Positions 18,868 through 28,366 of a stretch of 64,000 nucleotides of DNA are shown piece by piece. Source of the DNA: Microcoleus sp. AS-A8 (GTDB lineage Bacteria; Cyanobacteriota; Cyanobacteriia; Cyanobacteriales; Coleofasciculaceae); assembly GCA_039962225.1 (NCBI GenBank), contig JAMPKV010000019.1, positions 1 through 64,000 of the forward strand, read 5' to 3'. Position numbers and translations under genes: made by a program. The notes under the pieces were generated by a model, which did not search any database, was not told the DNA's origin, and saw nothing but the letters and a program-made list of their open reading frames with translations. Position 1 is the first letter of the stretch; each line of letters starts with the position of its first letter.

Positions 18868-20241
18868 ATGACTAGTTACCAATTTCCAGAGGGTTTTTTG
18901 TGGGGTGCGGCAACGGCATCCTATCAAATTGAAGGGGCGGCACAGGTTGGGGGGCGCAAATCAAGTGTTTGGGATACCTTCAGCGCTACCCCCGGACGGG
19001 TTCTTCATGGTGATACGGGTGCTGTGGCTTGCGATCACTATTCTCGCTATGAAGAGGATGTGCAGTTGATGGCACGGCTGGGTATTAAGCATTATCGCTT
19101 TAGTATTGCTTGGCCTCGGATTATTCCCGATGGGCGGGGGGCTGTTAATGAAGAGGGGGTAGATTTCTATAAGCGCCTGGTGGACTGCTTATTGGCTCAT
19201 GGAATTACCCCCCATGCGACTCTCTTTCACTGGGACTCTCCCCAAGCGTTGGAAGATTTATATGGTTCCTGGCAGAGTCGGGAGATGGCGTTTGACTATG
19301 CGGACTATGTGACGGCGGTGGTGAGTCGGTTGGGCGATCGCATCCAGCACTGGATGACCATCAACGAAATCATGTGCTTTACTCACTTGGGTTATGCTGT
19401 GGACAAGGAACCCCCTCATGCTCCCGGAACACAGGTTAATTCGCTCAAACAGGTGTGGCAAACGTCTCACCACGCCTTACTGGCTCATGGTTTAGGGTGT
19501 AAAGCGATTCGCGCCGTCTCACCGGTGCCTTGTTCGGTGGCGCTGGTTGATAATATTTCTGTAACCGTTCCCATCAACGAGTCACCCCGTCATATTGAAG
19601 CGGCAAAACAGGCATTCCATACCTGTGGACAAAATGGCGGCATCATTTTTCCCGCCCTCACTGGCGCTTATAGTCCGGCTTTAATCGAACAGTTGGGAAG
19701 CCATGCGCCGGATATCCGCGAGGGGGATTTGGAAACCATTCATCAGCCCTTAGATAGCTTAGGTCTAAATATCTACACGGGCACTTATGTCCGGGCGGCT
19801 GACAACGAAGTGGGTTACGAGTTCCTCGACTTACCTCAGGGCTATCCCCGAATGCACATGCCTTGGCTGAATATCCTGCCAGAGTCGATTTATTGGGGCA
19901 TTCGTCATATTCGCGAGACACTGGGGCGTGAGGATTTACCCATCTTGATTACTGAAAGCGGCTGTGCTTCACAAGATGAGTTAAATGTCAAGGGAGAAGT
20001 GATTGATACGGATCGAATTATGTATCTGCGGCAGCACTTAAAGGCAGCGCATCGAGCGGTGAGTGAGGGGTATCCGCTTAAGGGTTACTTTGTTTGGAGT
20101 TTGCTGGATAACTTTGAGTGGGCGTGGGGGTACGATCGCCGCTTTGGGATTACTTATATTGATTACGAAACCCAACAACGGATTCCCAAGGCGAGTTTTG
20201 ATTGGTATCGGGAGTGTATTCGTAGCGATCGGGTGGTTTGA
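18868..20241 (+). CDS. Beta-glucosidase, glycoside hydrolase family 1
   Basis: 457 aa, typical for GH1. It opens with FPEGFLWGAATASYQIEGA, then has the acid/base Glu in MTINEIM and the nucleophile Glu in ILITESGCA. The C-terminal GYFVWSLLDNFEWAWGYDRRFG and the conserved Trp residues complete the fold. The nucleophile motif reads T-E-S-G instead of the usual T-E-N-G; the Glu itself is kept. It hydrolyses beta-linked glucosides or related sugars. No signal peptide, so it acts in the cytosol. ATG at 18868, right after the tnpB element. No sugar transporter or regulator is adjacent. Confidence 0.94.
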   Translation: MTSYQFPEGFLWGAATASYQIEGAAQVGGRKSSVWDTFSATPGRVLHGDTGAVACDHYSRYEEDVQLMARLGIKHYRFSIAWPRIIPDGRGAVNEEGVDFYKRLVDCLLAHGITPHATLFHWDSPQALEDLYGSWQSREMAFDYADYVTAVVSRLGDRIQHWMTINEIMCFTHLGYAVDKEPPHAPGTQVNSLKQVWQTSHHALLAHGLGCKAIRAVSPVPCSVALVDNISVTVPINESPRHIEAAKQAFHTCGQNGGIIFPALTGAYSPALIEQLGSHAPDIREGDLETIHQPLDSLGLNIYTGTYVRAADNEVGYEFLDLPQGYPRMHMPWLNILPESIYWGIRHIRETLGREDLPILITESGCASQDELNVKGEVIDTDRIMYLRQHLKAAHRAVSEGYPLKGYFVWSLLDNFEWAWGYDRRFGITYIDYETQQRIPKASFDWYRECIRSDRVV

Positions 20242-20353
20242 TTCTTAATTTTCTAGTAAGGAGATGAATAGGTGGCACTGGTGGCAGATGAAGATGTTCA
20301 TTTGCGATCGGGTTGCTTATAAAAAAAATTTAATTATGATTTTTTAAAAAATT

Positions 20354-20956
20354 ATGTCTTACAGCGATTTCATTTCATTCGATCAACTCATTCCTTTGGG
20401 AATTAGTCAGATCATAACGGTTGAGAAATTGGTTGATTTTGAGCCAATTGCTCCCAGCGCCTTTTTAACTGAAGCCTTAAAACGATTTGTACCGCTTGCT
20501 ACTGCCATCAATACTGAAAAAGCTCGTTCTGAATATTTAATTGCACCCATTTTAAGCGAAATTCTCACCCTTAATCCTCAGGCTTCATTATTTTCGGGTA
20601 AAAGTTTTACGGCTGACCCCAGTATGGGTTTGAATGGGTTTGTTGATTTTTTACTTACGGCTAACCCTGATAAACTAACAATTAAAGCTCCTATTGTTAC
20701 GGTGATTGAAGCAAAAAACGAAAATATTAATGATGGTTTGGCTCAATGTATTGCCACTATGTATGCAGCTTTTTTAGTCAACCGACGCGACCCTAAAATT
20801 GGTGCTAAAACGGTTTACGGAACGGTTACTACAGGCCAAGTTTGGCGTTTTCTGGCACTGAAACCCAATCTGGAAGTTTCGATCGATCTCAAAGATCGGT
20901 ATCTTACTCCGATCGATGAACTTCTCGGTCTATTAAATGCTTTTGTAACAGCTTAA
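20354..20956 (+). CDS. PD-(D/E)XK nuclease-like protein of unknown function
   Basis: 200 aa. The order of a restriction-endonuclease fold can be seen: Glu60 in a helix (KARSEYLIAPILSEI), Asp98 (GLNGFVDFLL), then Glu119-x-Lys121 (VTVIEAKNEN). The helix after the motif contains Gln131 (GLAQCIATMYAA). This resembles the N-terminal nuclease domains of type I restriction subunits and many small cyanobacterial proteins. No methylase or specificity subunit is near, so a restriction role is not supported. ATG at 20354, AT-rich leader. A degenerate ORF follows. Confidence 0.65.
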   Translation: MSYSDFISFDQLIPLGISQIITVEKLVDFEPIAPSAFLTEALKRFVPLATAINTEKARSEYLIAPILSEILTLNPQASLFSGKSFTADPSMGLNGFVDFLLTANPDKLTIKAPIVTVIEAKNENINDGLAQCIATMYAAFLVNRRDPKIGAKTVYGTVTTGQVWRFLALKPNLEVSIDLKDRYLTPIDELLGLLNAFVTA

Positions 20957-21009
20957 AGTGCGATTGCATCTTGTTCGCTAGCAGGTAGAGTTTTCAAGCG
21001 GGCAATTGC

Positions 21010-21240
21010 TTGTTAGCCCAACAAGAAGATACAGTTACTTTGAGCCAGACTTTAAAGGAAATATCTCATCCTCCCACAGAATTATTAAAAGCCATACAAT
21101 CCTTAAAAAGACGTTGTTTATTAGAAGATAGGCCAAACTTTGTTGGCGCGACGCATGGGGAAAGTTATCGATCTGTTTTACTGAAAATTAATCCAATTTT
21201 CAGAAATTATCTCCTTTCTCTCCCCTTGTTACCAACTTGA
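21010..21240 (+). pseudogene. Relic of a winged-helix segment of a larger regulatory ATPase (tentative)
   Basis: A 76-codon frame with a non-ATG start. The part TELLKAIQSLKRRCLLE resembles the winged-helix segment that follows the NB-ARC/NACHT ATPase in cyanobacterial WD40 or TPR proteins. There is no ATPase domain upstream and the frame ends soon after. Past the stop another frame (21241-21328) still looks coding-like. Most likely a decayed fragment. It could also be chance. Confidence 0.3.
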
Positions 21241-21328
21241 ATCTGAAAGTGCTTTTCGTCTCGTGCATTCTGGAAACGTTGACTATCCTTTTGCATCAGT
21301 CACTGCACGAACAGCATTTTTTCATCGA

Positions 21329-21826
21329 TTACTCCATCACCCAATTACTTGGCTCACCCGGGTAGAATTTATCCTCCAAAATCTGCTCCAATGTATAGGG
21401 GCAATCATCAGGAAACGTGCGATCGGGTAGATCGGTTTCTCCCGCAGCCAAGGCAACCGCTTTACGATACGCTTTCTGGAGTCCTTCTAGAAGATAAGGC
21501 TGGAGGCTGGGATTTTCTTCCAATAACTCCAAGGTATCCATGCGCTGAACGCGAATAGTATTCAGCCAACTGCGGCTGCGTTTAGTCGGTTGGTATTCCC
21601 ACTTGAGCAGATGTCCCATCAAAATGCTGAGGCGATTTCGCAGTTCTGCCCGTTGCTGTTTGCCCAACGATTCAATTTCCTCAATCAGATTTGGCAGGTC
21701 AAGTTTACTCCAGTGATGATTCCGCAGGAGTTCAGCCTGTCCCTGTGTCCAGGCATAGAAGTCAGTTTCATAGAGCGTGCTGACCGTTGATTCCGACTGA
21801 GATAAGTTTGGGTCGAACTGAACCAT
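21329..21826 (-). CDS. DUF29 domain protein
   Basis: 165 aa from the ATG at 21826; a second ATG four codons upstream is also possible. The sequence has the DUF29 hallmarks: YETDFYAWTQGQAELLR, LDLPNLIEEIESLGKQQR, HLLKWEYQP, and near the C-terminus FPDDCPYTLEQILEDKFYPG. DUF29 proteins are very common in cyanobacteria and often multi-copy. They are predicted all-helical and have no known function. Its stop lies 65 bp downstream, on the minus strand, of the region holding the ribBA gene's upstream neighbour; co-transcription is not evident. Confidence 0.88.
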   Translation of the reverse strand: MVQFDPNLSQSESTVSTLYETDFYAWTQGQAELLRNHHWSKLDLPNLIEEIESLGKQQRAELRNRLSILMGHLLKWEYQPTKRSRSWLNTIRVQRMDTLELLEENPSLQPYLLEGLQKAYRKAVALAAGETDLPDRTFPDDCPYTLEQILEDKFYPGEPSNWVME

Positions 21827-21893
21827 AGGCACTATCAATCAGTGACTCACATTCTAGAGCCTATCTGCTTTCCTTGAAGTAGAAACGAAAAAC

Positions 21894-23591
21894 TCAACCC
21901 ATCTCTTCATTTGCTTCAAGATGCCGCTCAAAGCTATAGATTTTTTGAGTGGTCAAATTATCACAAATAGCAGAAGGTGGCTGGGTGAGTGAGAATGTCT
22001 GTCGGTCTAGCTGAACTTGCAAGCCAATCATCGGATCGACACCCGAAGATACCAAAAATTCCAGTCGTTCCACTTGATGCCATCCACTTAACTCATCCAG
22101 AATTTTTGCGATCGCTTGTATGTAGGGATGATTGGAGTCTTTGTACCAATCGGGTGCCGCGAGGCTGGATTGATCAAAGCCGATGTTGACAATTAAGGAG
22201 GGTGTGCCGAATAAGGCGATCGCAACGGGTCGTGCCTCCTCCTGTAATAATAAGTCCTGGCTATGCACCAAATACCGTAGTTTCTCTAAGCGTTCGTAGC
22301 GCTTTTTCACCGATTGGGGGGCATCCTGCCATTGAACGGCAACCGTAACCAAATAGGTCTGCAACAGCATATGACCCAGTTTTTGAGCCTTGGTTGCCAG
22401 ATAGGTGGAGTTATAGTCGTTCGCTTCAATCAGCAGTGGCACCCGGTCTACCACCTCAATCCCATAACCTCTCAATCCAGCAATCTTACGGGGATTGTTG
22501 GTAATCAAGCGAATTTTTTTCACCCCTAGGTCATTAAGCATTTGTGCGCCCATGCCATAATCCCTTAGGTCGGCGGGGAATCCTAGGCGTTCGTTGGCTT
22601 CAACCGTATCCAGCCCCAAGTCTTGTAAGGAATATGCCTTTAATTTATTAACCAGGCCAATCCCTCGCCCTTCTTGGCGCAAATACACGACCACACCCTG
22701 TCCGGAGTTCTCAATCATTTTCAGCGCGGCTTCTAGCTGCATCCGGCAGTCACAGCGTAATGAACCCAATCCATCACCGGTTAAGCATTCCGAGTGCATC
22801 CGTACCATGACCGGATTATCTTGAAACTCGGCCGGGTTGCCTTTAACAATTGCCACATGTTCGGAACTGTCTAGGGTATTGCGGTAGGCATAAATCTGGA
22901 AATTGCCAAAAATACTGGGTAATCTCGCGATCGTCTCTCGATGGACGAAGCGATCGTACTTGAGGCGGTAGCTGATTAAATCCGCAATGCTGATAATTTT
23001 GAGTTGGTGCTGTGCCGCGTAATCAATCAACTCCCGTAGGCGTGCCATTGAGCCATTGGGATTTTGGATTTCACAAATCACACCCGCTGGGTATAAACCC
23101 GCCAGCCGGGGGAGATCGACTGCTGCTTCCGTATGACCAGCCCGTTTAAGCACTCCTCCCTCCCTAGCACGGATGGGAAAAATGTGCCCCGGACGGCGCA
23201 AATCCTCGGCGTTCGTCGAGGGGTTGATGGCGACTTGGATGGTGCGTGCTCGGTCTTCAGCCGAGATACCGGTGGTGACGCCCAGATGGGGGGAGGCGTC
23301 GATGCTGACCGTGAAGGCGGTCTGGTTGCTGTCAGTGTTTTTGCTGACCATTAACGGCAAATCCAAGGCATCGAGGCGATCGCCCGTTAAGGCCAGACAA
23401 ATTAACCCTCGTGCTTCTACCGCCATGAAATTAATCATGTCAGGCGTTGCAAATTGGGCGGCGCAAATTAAGTCGCCTTCGTTTTCCCGGTTTTCGTCAT
23501 CCACTACGACCACAGCGCGGCCGGCCTTGAGGTCTGCCAGGGCATCGTCAATCGAGTCAAATTTAAATAAATCGGTTTCAGGCGATTCCAC
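21894..23591 (-). CDS. ribBA: Bifunctional riboflavin enzyme RibBA with C-terminal extension
   Basis: 565 aa with a GTG start. Residues ~8-205 are 3,4-dihydroxy-2-butanone-4-phosphate synthase: DDENRENEGDLI binds substrate and metal, and HTEAAVDLPRLAGL is conserved. Residues ~210-410 are GTP cyclohydrolase II, with zinc Cys ligands in HSECLTGDGLGSLRCDC and the active segment RQEGRGIGL. About 150 further residues (~415-565) have no recognised domain; such tails are seen in cyanobacterial RibBA. The enzyme makes two precursors of riboflavin from ribulose-5-phosphate and GTP. No FMN riboswitch motif is visible upstream. Confidence 0.95.
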   Translation of the reverse strand: MESPETDLFKFDSIDDALADLKAGRAVVVVDDENRENEGDLICAAQFATPDMINFMAVEARGLICLALTGDRLDALDLPLMVSKNTDSNQTAFTVSIDASPHLGVTTGISAEDRARTIQVAINPSTNAEDLRRPGHIFPIRAREGGVLKRAGHTEAAVDLPRLAGLYPAGVICEIQNPNGSMARLRELIDYAAQHQLKIISIADLISYRLKYDRFVHRETIARLPSIFGNFQIYAYRNTLDSSEHVAIVKGNPAEFQDNPVMVRMHSECLTGDGLGSLRCDCRMQLEAALKMIENSGQGVVVYLRQEGRGIGLVNKLKAYSLQDLGLDTVEANERLGFPADLRDYGMGAQMLNDLGVKKIRLITNNPRKIAGLRGYGIEVVDRVPLLIEANDYNSTYLATKAQKLGHMLLQTYLVTVAVQWQDAPQSVKKRYERLEKLRYLVHSQDLLLQEEARPVAIALFGTPSLIVNIGFDQSSLAAPDWYKDSNHPYIQAIAKILDELSGWHQVERLEFLVSSGVDPMIGLQVQLDRQTFSLTQPPSAICDNLTTQKIYSFERHLEANEEMG

Positions 23592-23801
23592 GTCCAGTTT
23601 GTGAGCGATAACCCGTAAAGTTTTCTAAAGATTGTTTCTACTTAATTGTATCCCGTTTGTTTTAGGACGGGAGTTGTGGAGGTTGTTAGAAAAATTCTTA
23701 TAAATACGCCCTAATTTCTACCACCAAAGTTCACTTTTGATACTAAAATGCAGCAAATGTTAATCCATTTTTCATTTCAGCTCTCTTAGGAAAGAAATAT
23801 C

Positions 23802-24860
23802 ATGGGTGATTTAGGACGCCTGCCCGTAGGCATTATTGGGGCTTCAGGCTATGGCGGCGTGCAACTTGTACGGCTCTTGATGGATCACCCAGGAGTCGAG
23901 GTGGTTTATTTGGGGGGAGATAGCAGCGCGGGCAAGTCCTATTCTGAACTCTACCCTCATTTAGGCCATTGCGTTGACCTGACGATCGAAGCAATTGATT
24001 TAGATCTAGTGGCATCGCGCTGTCAAGCTGTTTTTCTATCATTGCCCAATGGCTTGGCTCATCAGATGGCACCCACGCTGTTGGCCAAGGGATGCAAAGT
24101 TCTAGACCTATCGGCAGACTATCGCTTTAGGAACCTAGAAACTTACAAAATTTGGTACGGTGGGGAGCGGCAAGACCAGGAAACCGCAGCTTTAGCTGTT
24201 TATGGTTTACCCGAATTATATCGCGATCGCATTGCCGACGCTCAGCTCGTTGGATGTCCAGGTTGCTATGTGACAACAAGTTTATTAGCCTTAGCCCCTT
24301 TATTAAAACAAGGCTTAATTGTGCCTGAAACAGCCATTATCGATGCCAAATCGGGGACATCGGGGGCTGGACGCACAGCCAAAACCAATCTCTTACTCTC
24401 CGAAGCCGATAACTCCCTAGCCCCCTACGGGGTAGCGCGTCATCGCCATATCCCAGAAATCGAGCAAATATGCAGCGATTTAGCAGGTCATGAGGTCATG
24501 GTACAGTTTACGCCCCACCTGATTCCGATGGTGCGGGGACTCCTGGCAACCGTTTATGCGACCCTACGCGATCCTGGATTGGTGCGAGAAGATTTGATCA
24601 CCATTTATACGGCCTTCTACCGCGCATCTCCATTTATCCGAATCTTGCCGGCGGGCACTTACCCCCAAACCAAATGGGCTTGTGGCACTAATCTGTGTTA
24701 TGTCGGTGTGGAAGTCGATCCTCGGACTGACCGAGCAATCATTATGTCCGTAACGGATAACTTGATTAAAGGTCAAGCCGGACAAGCGATACAGTGTCTA
24801 AATCTGATGATGGGTTGGGAAGAAACTCTTGGCTTGCCTCAACTTGGTTTTTATCCTTGA
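23802..24860 (+). CDS. argC: N-acetyl-gamma-glutamyl-phosphate reductase
   Basis: 352 aa, normal length. An N-terminal Rossmann motif ([18 protein letters not shown]) binds NADPH. The catalytic Cys is in the segment [10 protein letters not shown], and the conserved SGTSGAGR segment follows. It reduces N-acetylglutamyl-phosphate to the semialdehyde in arginine synthesis. ATG at 23802, preceded by a purine-rich ribosome site (GGAAAGAAA). Divergent from ribBA with ~210 bp between them, which hold both promoters. Confidence 0.96.
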   Translation: MGDLGRLPVGIIGASGYGGVQLVRLLMDHPGVEVVYLGGDSSAGKSYSELYPHLGHCVDLTIEAIDLDLVASRCQAVFLSLPNGLAHQMAPTLLAKGCKVLDLSADYRFRNLETYKIWYGGERQDQETAALAVYGLPELYRDRIADAQLVGCPGCYVTTSLLALAPLLKQGLIVPETAIIDAKSGTSGAGRTAKTNLLLSEADNSLAPYGVARHRHIPEIEQICSDLAGHEVMVQFTPHLIPMVRGLLATVYATLRDPGLVREDLITIYTAFYRASPFIRILPAGTYPQTKWACGTNLCYVGVEVDPRTDRAIIMSVTDNLIKGQAGQAIQCLNLMMGWEETLGLPQLGFYP

Positions 24861-24940
24861 GCTTCTCCCCCAGCTTCCCCATCTTCTACCCTGCAACTTG
24901 AATGCCGATTAGCTTATTACCACCCTCGCCATCGTTGGCG

Positions 24941-25093
24941 TCACTGGATGAGTGGGAGTGGCATTCCTTTGCTCAAAGCCTCTATGGTTTCTCGGTAAAG
25001 AGGGGGCAGGCGCTCAAACACCAGCCGCCCATTCGGCGGCTTTAAAACTTCAGGGGTTAGGTACCATCTATTCCTCGGATTGATCCGATTCAA
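24941..25093 (-). CDS. Candidate 50-aa ORF overlapping the end of the RND pump gene
   Basis: A TTG at 25093-25091 overlaps the TGA of the RND gene (25092-25090) in the arrangement TTGA and opens a 50-codon frame ending at 24941. Its product has a protein-like C-terminal half (RLVFERLPPLYRETIEALSK) with a likely amphipathic helix. No family was recognised. It could be a coupled small gene, a former C-terminus of another gene, or chance. An inner palindrome (25022-25040) forms a 7-bp hairpin. Confidence 0.35.
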   Translation of the reverse strand: MNRINPRNRWYLTPEVLKPPNGRLVFERLPPLYRETIEALSKGMPLPLIQ

Positions 25094-28000
25094 TGGCTAC
25101 TCGAAGACGTGGTGACCTCAACACGGGGAGTGGGTTTCTTCGTCTCCTTAGGCTTACCACGACCCTTCAAGCGATCGCTCATCAGATTAATCACGATATA
25201 CAGGACTGGCACGATAAACAAACTTAAGAGCGTGGAAACAATCATCCCTCCCGTAAGCGCCGTACCCAGAGAGCGTCGCGATGCTGCTCCTGCTCCTTCA
25301 GGATTGACCAAGGGGGTAATACCCAGAACAAAAGCCAAGGAAGTCATTAAAATGGGTCGCAAACGCTCTTGAGAGGCTTCAACCGCCGCCTTGGTAATGG
25401 TCATACCCCTTTCTCGCAGTTGGTTAGCAAATTCCACAATCAGAATCGCGTTCTTACTCGCTAAACCAATCAGCATCACCAGACCGATTTGACAGTAGAC
25501 ATCATTAGCTAAACCCCGCAGCGACTGAGCTGAAAGGGCACCGAAGATTGCCAAAGGGACTGACAGAAGAATAATTAAGGGGTCAATGTAGCTCTCATAC
25601 TGAGCTGCCAGCACCAAGAACACAAACACAATTCCCAGACCAAAAATGATCGGTGCTTGACCGCCAGCGGCTAGCTCTTCTGCTGAAGTACCTGACCATT
25701 CGTAGCCTAAACCAGCAGGCAAAACTTTCTTAGCTACGTCCTCCATTGCTTTGATTGCCTGCCCGGAGCTAAAGCCAGGAGCGGCTGAACCCGTAATTTC
25801 AATGGCGCGGAATAAGTTGTAGTGATTAATCGTTTGTGCCCCTGTGGTTGGTGTGATCTTCACCAGATTGCTCAGGGGAATCATCTGATCTTGTTGAGAA
25901 CGAACGTAAAGTTGACCAATATCGCTAGGATTGGAGCGAAACTGCTTATCTGCCTGAACGTACACCCGATAAGTTCGTTGTTGCAAATTGAAGTCGTTCA
26001 CATATTGCGAACCTAACAACGTCTGCAACGTACTGAAGATATCGTCTATAGAGACGCCGAGCGCCTTAGCTTTGTCACGGTCTACTTCGATGAGTAACTG
26101 AGGTGTGTTTGCGGCAAAAGTACTAAACACACGTTGCAAGCCGATACCCGGTTGATTGGCTTGCCCAATCATCCCACCCATAGCTTCAAGTAGAGGAGCT
26201 AAACTTTCGTTGCCCTTTCGGTCTTGCAGCTCAAATTGGAAACCACCAAAACTGCCTAAACCCTGAATCGCAGGAGGATTAACGGGCAATATTCTTGCTT
26301 CTGGCATTCCGCCTAAAGCTCCCGCCAGCTTACCAATAATCGCCTTTACTGACTGTTCTTCGCTGTGACGCTCCTCCCAAGGCTTGAGGGTTGTAAAAAT
26401 CAAACCCTGGTTGGCACTATTTCCACTAAAACTAAAGCCGCCCACTACAAAAGTTCCTACCACTTCCGGAACTTTCAGGATTTCTTGTTCCACCCTGTTC
26501 ATGACATCGGCGGTATAGTTGAGCGAAACTCCTTCTGGCCCTTGCACAATTGTGATGAAATAGCCTTGGTCTTCTTCAGGGAGAAATGCCTGGGGAACGC
26601 TCAAATAAAGCCAGCCTGTCAGCCCTAAGGACAGAATAAACAGCCCAACCACGATTCCTTTCATGCGTGACAGGGTGTTTAGCGATCGCTTATACCCGTT
26701 GCGCGTCCAGTCAATGGCTCCATTAATCCGATCGAAAATCCAGCCAACCCAGCCGCTTGGTTTTTGATCCTGACGCAGCAGAAGGGCACAGAGGGCAGGT
26801 GTGAGGGTAACGGCATTAAAGGTAGAAAGCGCAACTGAGAAAGCGATTGTCAGCGCAAATTGTTGATATAGCTTTCCGGTAGTTCCTGGGAAGAAGGCGA
26901 CTGGGATAAACACAGCCATGAGTACGAGTGAAGTCGCAATCACTGCCCCCAACAGTTCTTCCATACTCTCAGAGGCCGCTTGACGGGGATTCATGCCCTT
27001 ATCTTGAATCAAGCGAGCGATATTCTCGACCACGATGATCGCGTCATCGACCACCAACCCAGTTGCTAAAGTCAGACCAAACAGGGACAAGCTGTTGATT
27101 GAAAACCCGAAAACCTTGATAAAGGCAAAAGTACCAATCAAGGAAATCGGGATAGTGATCGCTGGAATCAGGGTGGTTCGCCAGTCCTGCAAGAAAATGA
27201 AAATCACCAAGATAACCAGCACAACCGCTTCAAACAGCGTCTTGACCACTTCGTTAAGGGACTGTTGCACATACAGCGTAGTGTCCAGCGCTACCTGATA
27301 TTTCAGTCCAGGCGGAAAAGTCGGAGCAAGTCGCTTCATTTCGGCTTTGACTTCCCTGGCAACATCCAAGGCATTGCTACCGGGAAGTTGATAAACCCCC
27401 AAACCGACCGCATCGTTACCCCTAAATCGCAGGAACGAGCTATAGTTTTCTGCCCCAAGTTCAGCTCGACCTACATCTTTCAGCTTGACGAGACCGCCAT
27501 TAGTATCTGTTTTAAGGACAATGTCCTCAAATTCCGAGGCGTCAGCGAGTCGGCTGATGGCACGCAGGTCAATTTGATACATTTGCCCGTCTGGGGCTGG
27601 CTGCTGACCGATTCCCCCAGCGCCTACCTGTAAGTTCTGTTCTCTGAGAGCATTAACTACATCCTTAGACGCGAGTCCTCGACTGGCGAGTCGATTGGGG
27701 TCGAGCCACAGGCGCATCGAATATTTACGCTCACCAAAAATACGCACATCACCCACACCCTTCAATCGTTTCAGGGCATCTGTCAGGTAGAGGTCAGCGT
27801 AGTTGCTTAAAAATACGTTGTCGTATTCCTTATTTTGTGCATACAGACCGATTGCTAAGAGCAGGCTGGTTGACTGCTTTGTAACCCTGACTCCTGTTTG
27901 CTGCACCGCTTGTGGTAGCTGCGGTTGGGCGACGGAGACGCGGTTTTGCACATCGACAGCAGCGATATCTTTGTTCCGCGACGCATCAAATGTGACTGTA

Positions 28001-28272
28001 ATTGTACTGGTGCCATCATTACTGCTACTCGAAGTCATGTACTTCATGCCCTCGACCCCGTTGATTTGCCTTTCTAAAAGGGTCGTAACCGCGTTTTCCA
28101 CGGTTTCAGCATTGGCTCCACCATAGTTAGCAGAAACGTTAATTTGCGTCGGGCTAATATCCGGGTACTGGGCGACTGCTAGTGTGGGAATACTGATAGC
28201 TCCCACGAGAAGGATAAGCAAGGAGCAGACTGTCGCGAAGACAGGTCGCTTGATAAAGAAGTCAGCAAACAT
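25090..28272 (-). CDS. RND efflux pump, HAE1 (AcrB-like) family
   Basis: 1060 aa inner-membrane proton-driven pump. The N-terminus (FFIKRPVFATVCSLLILLVG) is the first membrane helix. The family motif region GLVVDDAIIVVENI contains the paired Asp of TM4 needed for proton relay. Two large periplasmic loops lie between TM1-2 and TM7-8, and twelve membrane helices are expected. The length matches AcrB. The C-terminus is a basic tail ending in Ser-His. ATG at 28272. The adaptor gene is upstream on the same strand with a 94-bp gap, and a TolC gene is on the opposite strand, so the full tripartite system is present. Confidence 0.95.
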   Translation of the reverse strand: MFADFFIKRPVFATVCSLLILLVGAISIPTLAVAQYPDISPTQINVSANYGGANAETVENAVTTLLERQINGVEGMKYMTSSSSNDGTSTITVTFDASRNKDIAAVDVQNRVSVAQPQLPQAVQQTGVRVTKQSTSLLLAIGLYAQNKEYDNVFLSNYADLYLTDALKRLKGVGDVRIFGERKYSMRLWLDPNRLASRGLASKDVVNALREQNLQVGAGGIGQQPAPDGQMYQIDLRAISRLADASEFEDIVLKTDTNGGLVKLKDVGRAELGAENYSSFLRFRGNDAVGLGVYQLPGSNALDVAREVKAEMKRLAPTFPPGLKYQVALDTTLYVQQSLNEVVKTLFEAVVLVILVIFIFLQDWRTTLIPAITIPISLIGTFAFIKVFGFSINSLSLFGLTLATGLVVDDAIIVVENIARLIQDKGMNPRQAASESMEELLGAVIATSLVLMAVFIPVAFFPGTTGKLYQQFALTIAFSVALSTFNAVTLTPALCALLLRQDQKPSGWVGWIFDRINGAIDWTRNGYKRSLNTLSRMKGIVVGLFILSLGLTGWLYLSVPQAFLPEEDQGYFITIVQGPEGVSLNYTADVMNRVEQEILKVPEVVGTFVVGGFSFSGNSANQGLIFTTLKPWEERHSEEQSVKAIIGKLAGALGGMPEARILPVNPPAIQGLGSFGGFQFELQDRKGNESLAPLLEAMGGMIGQANQPGIGLQRVFSTFAANTPQLLIEVDRDKAKALGVSIDDIFSTLQTLLGSQYVNDFNLQQRTYRVYVQADKQFRSNPSDIGQLYVRSQQDQMIPLSNLVKITPTTGAQTINHYNLFRAIEITGSAAPGFSSGQAIKAMEDVAKKVLPAGLGYEWSGTSAEELAAGGQAPIIFGLGIVFVFLVLAAQYESYIDPLIILLSVPLAIFGALSAQSLRGLANDVYCQIGLVMLIGLASKNAILIVEFANQLRERGMTITKAAVEASQERLRPILMTSLAFVLGITPLVNPEGAGAASRRSLGTALTGGMIVSTLLSLFIVPVLYIVINLMSDRLKGRGKPKETKKPTPRVEVTTSSSSH

Positions 28273-28281
28273 AGGTTTTTT

Positions 28282-28318
28282 AGGGCGTCGGGCGTCGGAG
28301 TTAGGGCGTCGGGCGTCG
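28282..28318. repeat. Direct repeat between adaptor and pump genes
   Basis: AGGGCGTCGGGCGTCG occurs at 28282-28297 and again at 28303-28318; each copy itself contains GGGCGTC twice. It lies in the 94-bp gap of the efflux operon, so it is transcribed. Possibly a short dispersed repeat. Confidence 0.75.
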
Positions 28319-28366
28319 AGGGTAAGACTTATCTAATGTCTAGTCCCCAGTCTCTAGTCCGTAGTG

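Noticed and set aside
23592-23801. FMN riboswitch upstream of ribBA.
   Set aside because: The conserved FMN-aptamer boxes are not visible in the 210-bp leader.
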